Of a stretch of 64,000 nt of DNA, positions 34,651-45,059 are shown one piece after another. The notes beneath the pieces are model-generated. The model made no database searches and was not told the DNA's origin. It was given only the letters and a program-made list of their open reading frames with translations. The translations under genes and the position numbers were made by a program. Numbering within the stretch: position 1 is the stretch's first letter; each line of letters starts with the position of its first letter. This DNA comes from Hemerocallis citrina (Eukaryota > Streptophyta > Magnoliopsida > Asparagales > Asphodelaceae), in the NCBI GenBank assembly GCA_017893485.1, contig CM030363.1:176051744-176115743 (forward strand), given 5' to 3'.

Positions 34651-35933
34651 TTTTTGACATTAAAACAAGTATTTTCACTCTAATCTATGTTTACAATATT
34701 GCAAAGAAATCACTTTAATAAATTTGCTACTCAATTTCTTACAATAGGATTTTGTTAATAGGTGCAAAATCTTGTTTTCCCTCTTTATTCATAATGCTTA
34801 TAATCCAAGTTGTATTATTGAGCAAAATAATACCATGGTTCCATAAGCGCAAAAATTAATAATTCATTCGCTAATCAACACATGAACATTTTCTACAATT
34901 TCATGGTTCCAATTCTACAACTTCATGGCAATAAGTGAATTTTAATTACATTAAACATGAATTATAACCAATAGCACACAATTCATCAAGCATTTACTCA
35001 TTCGTTTAGCAAGTCCTTTTAAGAGTCTACAAGCGATTATCTTTTTAGTTCTTTTAGCATGCATAAATATCACAAATTTTCTAGCATGATATCTAATATT
35101 AGAAGTATAGAAAACCACCCACCTATTTGAAGAAAATACTACAAAGCTCCTACGATCTACTTGAACAAGATTGGTCCTTCTCCTCCTAGAATGAGCCACC
35201 ACAATGATCCTTCTCCTTGCACTTGGTGAAACCGGGCCCTCTCTTTGCCGTGAGTTGAAGTAGCCGATCTCCAAGGTAGGGAACACACACACACACTAAT
35301 GCACTCAATCTTTTACTCTCCTATAGTTTCTTTCTTTCAATTATTTTTCTTAATGTTGTATGCATGAAGGTAGGGGGTATTTATACTAATTTCAGGATAG
35401 ATTGGAGGGCTAGGATTACACTAGATGGTTGTAGATGAATGGCTAGGATAAGATGGGAAGTTGTAGCAACCACCCATGACACACAAACCACCTCTCCACT
35501 AGACCACACCTCCCACTCTCTCGCCTACTATCCGGCCAAGGATGGAGTGTGCAATGCACACACACGTGCAAACACGTGTCCCAACTAGTGTCCCCCTAAT
35601 TAAAGTTGTACATTAAAAAATTAATTAATTGTCTACAAAAATATGTGTCTACATGACAAGTTAATTAGAATTTGTTAATTTATGGGCTTTTAAAAAAATA
35701 GTGGGCTTTTAGAAAAGAAATACTTAATTCATTAAGTTGGGCTTAGTTTAAAAAAGCAAATTTAAGCTCCTTAAAAGAAAAATGGGCTTAAAGAATAAAA
35801 GAAGAAAAAAGAGAAAGTAATTATTTGTTCATGTTATAGAAATCATTTCATAAGAGAATATTTATACAAAAATTTGCACGTGCACAACACGTAAAATCTT
35901 CAATTTCACATTCCTTAAATTCAGGGTATTACA

Positions 35934-37775
35934 ACACGTGTCCCCTTTGACCGTTGACCGTTGATCAGTCAACGACTTTTGCGTGATTTTGCGTTCGGAG
36001 ACACGTTTGCTCTAAGTACGCCACCGAAGAGCTAGTGTGGCCTGACAAAGTGACATGTGTCCAATTTGACCATTGACCATTGACTAGTCAACGAATTTTG
36101 CGTGATTCTGCATTGGGGGACACATTTGCTCGGAATATGCCACCGAAGAGCTAGGGTGGCTCGGTATAGTGACATGGGTCCCTTTTGACTGTTGACTGTT
36201 GACCACTCAACGAATTTTGCGTGATTCCGCATTCGGGGACGCGTTTGCTCGGAGTACACCATCGAAGTGCTAGGGTGGATCGGAGAGTGACATGTGTCCC
36301 CTTTGACCGTTGACCAGTCAATGTCTTTTGCGTGATTCCGCGTTCGGGGACACGTTTGCTCGGAGTACGCAACCGAAGAGCTTGGGTGGCTCGGTAGAGT
36401 GACACATGTCCCCTTTGACCAATGATTGTTGACCAGTCAACGACTTTTGCGTGACTTCGCGTTCGGGGGCATGTTTGCTCGGAGTACGCCATCGAAGAGC
36501 TAGGGTGGCTCGGTAGAGTGACACGTGTCCCCTTTGACCGTTGACCGTTGACCGTTGACCAGTCAATGGCTTTTGCGTGATTTCGCGTTCGAGGACGCGT
36601 TTGCTCAGAGTACGCCACTGAAGTGCTAGGGTGGCTCGGCAGATTGACACGTGCCCCATTTGACCATTGACCGTTTACTAGTCAACGCCTTTGCATGATT
36701 TTGCGTTCGGGGGCCGTTTGCTCTGAGTACGCCACCAAAGAGCTAGGGTGGCTCGGCAGAGCGACACGTGTTCCCTTTGACCATTGACCGTTGACTAGTC
36801 AATGGCTTTTGCATAATACCATGTTTGGGGAAGCATTTGCTCGGAGTATACCACCGAAAAGCTAGGGTGGCTTGGCGAGTGACATGTGTCCCCTTTAACA
36901 GTTGACCGGTCAATGACTTTTGCGTGATTTCACGTTCGGGGACGTGTTTGCTCAGAGTACGCCACCAAAGAGCTAGTGTGGCTCGACATGTGTCCCCTTT
37001 TGTAATGCCCCTACCCCAAACTCAGACCATTTTATACAATTTATCAGACAAATTATTTATTATTTAGTACAACTGCCCACCACAGGCTGCTTCTCAAAAG
37101 GTGGTTAACCGAATTGGTGACTCTTGATCATAGGCATTACTATTTATATTTAATTATTTCTTTCTATTCCCGATATGGGATTAATTCAAACCACATACCC
37201 TCTCTCCTTTCTCTCCTGCGTCAGATCACGTGGGCCCCTAATCATGGGTGCCACGTTACCCCAAGCATAGGCCAATGCCTCCCCCTTCTCTACATGTGGG
37301 CCCCCACGTGCTGGCCCCTCCACGTCAGCAGCAATACCAGTTGGCATCTGTTGCTGTCTCCTTACTGTGGGCCCCACCCTACCAACACTCCATACATACC
37401 CCCTATAGAAGTTCTATAGGGCCAGCCTCCTCTTCCTCTTTTATTATTATATATATATAATACTATATATTATCTTTTGAAATTATGGGGTGTTACACCT
37501 TTGATCGTTGACTGTTGACTAGTCAACGGCTTTTACATGATTTCACATTCGGGGACGTGATTGCTCGAAGTACGCCACCGAAGAGCTAAGGTAGCTCGAC
37601 AGAGTGACACATGCCCCCTTTGACCGTTGATCGTTGACTGGTCAATAACTTTTGCGTGATTTCACGTTTGGGGGCGCATTTGCTCGAAGTACGCCACCGA
37701 AGAGTTAGGGTGGCACGGCAGAGTGACATATGTCCCCTTTGAACGTTGACCGTTGACCAGTCAACAACTTTTGCG
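35934..37775. repeat. Tandem array of 12 units, ~110-122 bp, rich in TTGACC
   Basis: Units start at about every 120 bp (the CAGTCAACG landmark lies near 35966, 36085, 36205, 36315, 36434, 36561, 36680, 36797, 36908, 37518, 37639 and 37758). Each holds two to four GTTGACC/TTGACCG repeats, TTTTGCGTGATTTCGCGTTC, GGGGACACGTTTGCTCGGAG and CACCGAAGAGCTAGGGTGG. Length variation comes from the number of 7-bp GTTGACC steps. Unit 10 is split by the solo LTR 37001-37497. The array lies beside the antisense ORF of Tat-B, in what should be the 3' untranslated region of that element. Confidence 0.93.
37001..37497 (-). mobile_element. 497-bp solo LTR related to the TRIM
   Basis: It begins TGTAATGCCCCTACCCC and ends GGGGTGTTACA, with a perfect 5-bp duplication CCTTT (36996-37000 and 37498-37502). 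The first ~230 bp match the TRIM LTR (shared CTGCCCACCACAGGCTGC and TGGTGACTCTTGATCATAGG); the rest is unrelated. Minus orientation is inferred from the TRIM. Confidence 0.92.
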
Positions 37776-39494
37776 CTGCCTGAGACTCCCGGCTTTTCGA
37801 GTTTTTTCGCTTAGTATTCTTGTGGTTTTGGGGGCCCAAATATCTCAGAAGCCCAAACGACAACCTCCTTATCTATAAGACCTCACCCCCCCCTTCGTTT
37901 CCTCATTCTCTTCTTTGACTCTTGAAAATTTTTCTTTTTCTCTTGGGTGGTTTGATTTTCCGGCGAACTATTCTGACCGTAGGAGTCACATCAAGGTAAA
38001 TATATATATTTTCGCTTATATATTTAATCACGAGATGTCTAGGGTTTCCTTGGGGGATGAGACCTCCTCTTCGGACCACGAAGGGGATCAACAGCTGATC
38101 CTTCCCCTGACAGTGGATAAGGGGAAGAGTGTGGTAGGGTCGGTCATTTCCGAGATGGTAGTAGAGAAGGTGAGGGAAGCGGGAGAGTTCGATAGGCTTT
38201 CGTGCCCCTTGTTGAGCCTCGGCGGAGTTCGAGATTATTCGGACAACCTTCTGTCCAGAGTGGTATATGGAATGTCACCTTCGTACGAGGAGAATAGACC
38301 TCGGGAGCACTCCGAAGTTGATGACATACCATTGATACTCTCGGAGACAGACTTGGTTCGCATCCGAGAGTGCATCATGATCCCGAGGGGGTTCGGTCTT
38401 CTACTTCTGGGTCTGGGTGTCAGAGCCTGTTCGCCGACCTCCCTCGACTCGTGCTTTTTCCTATTCGACGCATTCTCCGCTGGCCTCCGTCTTCCTCTTC
38501 CGCCATTCGTGACCGAGGTACTGAAATGGTATTCTCTGAGTCTACTCCAGTAGATGGCGAACATGTGGAGGCATGTCAACGGCTTCGTCCTTCAATGTTA
38601 ACGACCTTAACTTAGCGTTCTTCGGAGACTCTACCGAATCCATCGAAAGAGCAAGACGGAGTATAGGTACTATATGTCGCTGCATCGGGGCGTGAAGCTG
38701 ATTGATAACCCCTACTCCATCAAGTTTTGGAAGGAAAAATACTTCCTGGACCGTGGGAGATTCCCACGAGGTGGAGAAAGGAGGGGCTGAAGTGGGCGAA
38801 GGCCGAGCCAGTTTTGAGCCCGGAGGAGGATAAGATGGTTTTGAAACTTCTGAGTCGTCCTCCTATGTGTTGGAAAGATATAACCGAGGAGGTCCTCTTT
38901 GGTGGGGGTCTCAGTCCGATCAATCGTAGTACGCATCTTATGTTTCTCTTCGTTTTTTTATTTAAAGACTTACATATCTCCTTGTGCGAATCCCTTTGTG
39001 TCGGACTTTGTAGGAGTAGCGAACAAGGACTTTAAGTCAATGGTGTCTCAGCGTAGGGGTCTAAGTAGCAAGGCTCCCGATGGGAAGAACAGAAAGAGGA
39101 CTGTCGCGGGACCCCTGCCTGCCAAAGCTGCTCGGGGTTCAGCGTTTACCCACCGGCGGTTAACTTTGAGAGTCTCCCCCTTCCGCATCTCCTGCCCTGT
39201 CTGCCAAGGAGTTCTCTCTAGGTGCCGCTCTGGCTATGGAAGCTCCTCCTCTAACTGCAACGGCAGAGGGGATTCTCACCGAGGAGCAGAAGAAGCTCTT
39301 CGTCCCAGAATGGCGTGTGATGAAACACGACAGCTTCCTCGGGGACTCCACCATCTGCATGCAGGCGGTGCAGCCCTTGGCGACTTCGAAGGACCGATCC
39401 ACCATGAAGGCAGGGTCGGTTGGTGACGACGTCCTAGAGATAGCTAGAGCCAACATGTCGGTAAGTTCTGTCTTGATCTTCTGCGGATTGATAG

Positions 39495-42400
39495 TGTAAC
39501 CCCCATTCCCGTAAATACATATTTTCTGAATATCTTCTGTATTTCGATTATTGATAAATTTATTTTGTGTTAAATTCGTTTTAGGATTTTTCTATTAAAA
39601 TATTTTCCAATCGAAAATTATATTATTTCGAATGATGGTGTATTTTAAACTTGTTTTATAATCTTAATTTATCGGTTAATTATATTTGGGCCCAAATCAT
39701 ATATATTATTATTATTTGATTTATTTTAATAAAAATTGTTAAACCCAAATAATTATTTTATTGTATGATTTTATAATTATAACTATTAATTGTTATTCCT
39801 TGATTATTTAGTTAAAGTACATTTAAGAAATTATTTTGTTTTCGTACTTGATCTAATTTTCTTGGTAAATTTCGATTTATTTTCAAGCCAATTTATATTT
39901 ATTGTATTGCTTATTTATTCATTTGGATTTAAATTTTGTTCATGGAATTCTTTATTTTCCTTAAATGAATTATTTTCTTGTTAATCCTATTTTTTTTCTT
40001 TTATTGAATTGTGGGTATTTTTATTTAAACCCGATTGATTTAGATCTATCCCTTATCAAATCCTAAAACTCCAATTTCATGTGTTCTTAACCTAAAACCG
40101 CTTTTATTGGACCCTAAACAACTAACCCAGTACCCTTAATTGTACCCTATAAATAAAACTCTACTGTAAACCTTAAAAATTGCACAATTTTGAAGTCTTA
40201 GCCGCTTATTTATTCTCACTCCTTTCTTCTCTCTCCTCTCCCGTTTCTCTTTTCCCGTTCAATTGCCGCCCCAAAATCCTCTGAACTCATCATCTGTTCT
40301 CTTCTCCGGCGCCAACTCCGGGACCCCCTTGCTCCATACTCGGTCGATGACTCCCCGTCGTGCTGCCGACCTCCTGTCGCCACCACCAGCACATCCTCCC
40401 GACCCCACCTCCTCTGATCGATCGAAAACCCACCAAGAAATACCCATACCCCAGTGCTGTCGCTGTTCCCTTGCTCGGATTCTGTCGACCAGCACCACAG
40501 GTGCCTCCATCCCCGTCGCGCCGTTCGTCGACCGCCGTCGGACGCCACCCCCCCCACCAGCGACGCTGAGCCTTGCTGACATTGCTGCTGTCTCTTTGTT
40601 CACTATTGTGTGTTGCTGTTTTACTGAGTTCTCTTCTACACGTGTATTGCACATGTTAAATTGTGTTAGTTCGTGTGTTCGTTGCTTCAGAATTCTTATC
40701 CCGTTATTCTTAGTATTCGTTTTCACCATTTATAAGGCAAGTCACCATCCTCTTGAATTGTTGATTGTATCAAATTCAAGTTTTATTGAAACTCTTGCAA
40801 GTAGATCTCTTTGTTATCGTATTATCCATTGTTTATCTCTTCGTTGGGTCTATTGAGGGTTTACACGAGCTAACCCTAATATTCTTTATATCGTGCAACT
40901 TTTGACTCTAAAGTTTGGATCTTTCATGAGTGCATATAGAATTGATAATAGGGTTGTTCATATAATCGTCACACAAATAAATTATTGTAGAGACAATTGC
41001 TAGGTTGTATGTTATTTGATCGATTGATGATTGATTGATGATAAATTGATGAGCGTGTTCTAATTTTATTTATCATGTTTTGATACCTATCATGCTGATT
41101 ATACAATTTATTGACTAAAGAATCGATACCCATTATGTTCATTTAATTTATTTTCAAGAAAACTACACAAATCCTGTATATTGCTTGTTGACCTATATAT
41201 TGACTGCTATTTTTGAACCAGTAAATGATCTTAAAACTAATTACTTCTTGAATATGAATTGTAGCCTTATCTTTCTAGTTTCCAGAACATCTTGAATTTT
41301 TGAATTCCGAGTTTTTTAGCAAAAGTTATGCCCGTTTTACTACAGCCGTGTTTTTACTTTCAGATTTTCAAATTTTTCTACGTTTCTTGTTTAAACAGTA
41401 AAAAGGCTGATCAAATGATAAAATTTTGCTCTGAAAATTTTCAGATTGTTGCTTAACATGTTTAGGAGTGTAGAAAACATTTTTAATGAATTTTATTTTG
41501 ATTTTTTGCTGATTCTAAAAATAAAATAACATAATGCCGAAATTCTGCCTGAACATGAAATCTGTAAAGAACAATGTGATTGACCTAGCTATTGTTGTCG
41601 GATTTTGGAACCGTGTGGAAGTCTAGTTTCTAGAATTTCTGATGGATTTAGTTTTCAAGTTTTGAAGCAGCGGGAAACTGTATTTTTGTACAGACTACTC
41701 TTGCTGTCCAGAATTTTATATTCTAGATTTTAATAGATTAATTAATCCTATATCGTAGTATTGCATGAATTAATGTATGTGTGTTGCATTGCATGATCCT
41801 AGTGTCTTATTGTCACCATTCTAATTATCCAATTCATGTTATCATCCTATTGTTCCCCCATTGTTACTATTGTCCATCTAATGTCTCTAGATTGCTTATT
41901 GTATTGTATTGTTGCATCAATAAAAGTTGTTACAAGCCGGGATTTAAGGGTTGACCTAAGTAGTGGACAATATAGAGACTGTACTCGGAAGAGAGCTCGT
42001 GGTTTCCCTATAATTACTGAATGACTGAATGACTGAATAACTGGATAACTGTATATTGTTCCATGGATACCGATAATGAATAACTGAATGACTGAATAAC
42101 TGAATATTGAAAAGAGTCGTTCATACCGTTTCCCAAGTACATGAACTATAGAGCCAACTATTAAGTCTAAAACGTAACTTGTTTGTATGTAGCAACCATG
42201 TGGTAAATAGATGGGACGCATGAAGTGCTACATTAGTTAGGATCAAAATGATTAATAGACTTAAGGATCACACAGTATCGACACTGCATATTATTCCTCA
42301 TTGTTCCCTATTGATATCGAATATTGGCTAAGTGTTACCATTATTGGTCATTGAATATTGTTGCCGAATATTGAATCATTGTTTATAGCCATTGCATCGA

Positions 42401-42943
42401 TTACCGTGATATTGATTATTGATTATCGTGCCATATTATTGATTCCTATTGATCCATTGATTCATTGATATACCGTTATTTCTTTGTTCCCTGCTTTCTC
42501 TACTTGTTGTCTATGACTTGATCTGAGGACAATTTTCTCATCTTTTTAGATGAAGTGTTTACAGGTGTTGATGGAGAATTTTCTGATAGATTAGGAGAAC
42601 AACATTGGTGAAAGGAATTGATAGCATCGCCGCTTAATAAATTGTTGTTTTTTCATGAAGACTTAACTATTGGATTATTGTTATTTCTTTGTATTGTGGG
42701 ATTTTGACCCGAATAATTTTATTATTGTTTCCAGATGTTAGGATTATTATTGTACTTGGATATTATATATTGCCTCAGTTCAAATATTATTGTTTATGAG
42801 ATTATTATTATTGCCTGCACAATTATTCTGTATTGATTACATTGTTGAGTTGATCGGATAAACAACTTATGGATGACGTTAGTCATTCGCTGGGCCAATG
42901 TTACATGCTCGTATTCTGCATTTTTGAGAAGCGGGGCGTGACA
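39495..42943 (+). mobile_element. 3.45-kb solo LTR, sister of 9547-12976
   Basis: It begins TGTAACCCCCATTCCC and ends GCGGGGCGTGACA, with a perfect 5-bp duplication GATAG (39490-39494 and 42944-42948). It is inserted in an intron of the Tat-B antisense ORF. It has a TATA box (TATAAATA, 40148-40155), a GC-rich leader (40210-40560) and hypervariable short repeats at 42010-42115. It is homologous throughout with the LTR of the chromovirus at 55903. Confidence 0.93.
40148..40155 (+). promoter_or_regulatory. TATA box of the 3.45-kb LTR
   Basis: CCCTATAAATAAAACTC lies about 650 bp into the LTR, followed by a C-rich leader. The sister LTR has TATATATA at the equivalent place. Confidence 0.6.
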
Positions 42944-43779
42944 GATAGACCACTCATCACTTCGTAACTTAGAATTTTTCTTCCGCCTTTGTAACTTAGA
43001 TTTTTTCTTTATCTTTGTAACTTAGAATTTTTTCTTTGTCTTTGTAGATTACTTTCCACTTCAGCCACCTATTGAAGCAGTTCACGGAGCAAGAAAAGAG
43101 TTCAAGGCGGCGAGCGATAGGGACCGGTCGGAGAGAGCGAAGACCGCAAAGGCATATAAGGAGACGAAGCGCCTATCGAAGACTCAAGCGATGCAGATCG
43201 GTTTGCTGGAGTCTGCACTGGCGAAGGTGAATGAGAAAATTGCCTTAGAGAAGGAGAGGGCAGACCAAGAGAAAGAGCTTGCCGCAAAGGTGATAGAGGC
43301 TGCGACCAAGGAGAAGGAGGCGGTGGAGGCGGTATGGGCCGAAGCAAAGGGGCACTTGCGCTCGAACATGGAGCAGTCATTCGCGAGGGTGCTTAGACAT
43401 GTAGAAGCACGCGTCCCCAAGTTCGATTGCTCGGGGTACTGTCTGTGCGACCCCGTCGATGGCAAAGAGGAGGAGGAGGGCGAGAGAAAGAGGAGGAGAT
43501 TGTGGTAGCGGACTCTCAGTCTGCCATAGTAGCGGTACCGAACGCGATTGAGGGGAGTGGTCGTGAGAGCCCCCCCCCCCCGACATGTCTGCCGAGGTGG
43601 ACCCTTGACTTCTTTTATAACTAGATGTTTTTGTTTGTTTTTTTTTTCTTACTACTTTTGTATCGATGCTTAATAACGGACTGGCCACCGCTTTTGTATC
43701 TTTACTTTAGCAATGAAAACTTCCTTTAGGTGTTCACATCAAGTATGGCACTGAAGTTCTGTTCTCCATTTCCTATGGG

Positions 43780-43992
43780 CGCTCACACTTTCTCTTAGAG
43801 TTATCTTGTAGCTTCCACACTTTCATTTAGAGAGATTTTGTAGATTTCACATTTTCACTTAGAGTGATTTTGTAGCTTTCTCACTTAGGGTGGTTTTGCA
43901 GCTTTCATACTTTCACTTAGCATGATTTTATAGCTTTCACACTTTCACTTAGAGTGATTTTGTAGCTTTCACACTTTCACTTAGAGTGATTT
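43780..43992. repeat. 32-bp minisatellite, about 6 units
   Basis: CTTTCACACTTTCACTTAGA followed by GTGATTTTGTAG repeats head to tail with small changes. It occupies the intron-like gap between two coiled-coil exons of the antisense ORF. Confidence 0.9.
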
Positions 43993-44567
43993 ACGCCTCT
44001 TTCTTGGGTTGGCAGGTCTTTGTTTGCCCTGCACATGTTTCTCAAGACAGTAGGACATTGCAGCTTCGTACCAAACTCTGTATTACTGAGTTGGGGCTTG
44101 CTCAGTCTCGAGAAAGACTTTCGAAAGTTGAAGCGGAGCTTAGCCACTTGAGAAGAGTGTTATCCCATCGAGAGATAGCAGCGTGGTGCGACGATGAGGC
44201 TTCGCGGGAAGTACCCCCTGTTGGTGTAGAAGATAGTCCTTCGGGGGAGGTAACTACTCGAGAGTCTTCACGGGTTAAACTCCTTCGTCACTCCTTACTT
44301 TCAGCTACCACTAAGTGAGATGGGTTGAAGAACGTGGTGCTCGAAAGGAGCATGGAGGTCAGCCATCTTATGAGGACAATTCTCGAATTTTTCATAGGGA
44401 GTGTGCCTCATTTGAAGTTCGTGGTGAAGGACGATTCTCTCAAAGAAAGAATAGTTGAGCTAGAGATGGAAGTTCACCGATTGAAGAGGCTTCTTAATGG
44501 TGGCAACGTGATGAGCACATCATGTTCGCGAGAAGAGCGTGCCCAAGGAAGATCGTTTCATGAGTTC

Positions 44568-44885
44568 GCACTTGCTCGTTTCGCAAGTGGCTAAAGTGCC
44601 ATCGAATCAAGTTTTGGACTCCGAACATGTCGTTTAAGAGTTTTCAATAGTTGTGGGAGCAATTTCGAAGGGCAAGCTACTTTGCACTTGCTCGTTTGCA
44701 AGTGGCTAAAGTGGCATCGAACCATATGATAGACTCCGAACTTGTCATTTAAGAGTTTTCAATAGTTGTGGGAGCAATTCTGAATGGCGAGCTACTTCGC
44801 ACTTGCTCGTTTGCAAGTGGCTAAAGTGGCATCGAACTAAGTGTTGGAATATGAACTTGTCATTTAAGAGTTTTCATAATTAGTG
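44568..44885. repeat. ~115-bp tandem repeat, 2.8 units
   Basis: Units start GCACTTGCTCGTTTGCAAGT at 44568, 44684 and 44799 and include CATTTAAGAGTTTTCAATAG. It lies between the antisense ORF and pol of Tat-B, a position where Tat elements often hold variable tandem repeats. Confidence 0.9.
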
Positions 44886-45059
44886 TGTACGCTTTTAGGG
44901 TAAAACAATTAGTTTTTTACAACAGTTTTTCAGAAAAATAAACTAGGTTTTTATAAAGGAGAAAACTAAGTGGCTGTTTTTAAGTTGCGAGCCTTTATTA
45001 CATGGAAATGAATAAAAAACAACAAAAGTAAAAAAATAATGGAATGTAACTCTCTGGAA

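Larger units (their letters stand above)
30630..35933 (-). mobile_element. Chromodomain Ty3/gypsy retrotransposon, defective, with both LTRs
   Basis: Two LTR copies (about 30640-32140 and 34640-35933) bracket minus-strand pol sequence. Where they overlap they are nearly identical except for small changes. The 3' LTR is the left copy, followed by a polypurine tract. The right copy lost its inner end. The internal domain stops in RT, where a piece of another LTR family and scrambled filler DNA (34262-34650) replace gag, protease and the RT palm. Right flank is the tandem array at 35934 (ACACG); a matching duplication on the left is not found, so that flank was rearranged. Confidence 0.78.
38035..44320 (+). 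pseudogene. Antisense ORF of Tat-B, multi-exon, interrupted by a solo LTR
   Basis: The frame opens at ATG 38035 (MSRVSLGDETSSSDHEGD) just after an intron-like GTAAATATATA...TTAATCACGAG segment. Residues ~115-170 (LVRIRECIMIPRGF, ACSPTSLD, GLRLPLPPFVTEVLKWYSL) resemble the Pfam family named 'putative gypsy type transposon' (PF04195), found in antisense extra ORFs of Tat elements. Later exon-like parts: 39011-39467 (basic, SKAPDGKNRKRTVAG), 43052-43510 (long coiled coil, AKVNEKIALEKERADQEKEL) and 43986-44320 (coiled coil). Introns appear at 38925-39010, 39468-43051 (donor GTAAGT, acceptor TTTGTAG, containing the solo LTR) and 43510-43985. Function is unknown; frameshifts near 38555 and 43060 make it non-coding now. 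Confidence 0.65.

Noticed and set aside
35934..37775. Overlapping minus-strand open frames of 76-155 codons in the W-box array
   Set aside because: They only reflect the repeat period near a multiple of three and the repetition of the same peptide. No start context or family match is seen.
37915..38034. Extension of the antisense ORF upstream of ATG 38035
   Set aside because: The added residues come from a GTAAATATATA...TTAATCACGAG stretch that looks like an intron, and the conserved domain starts after 38035.
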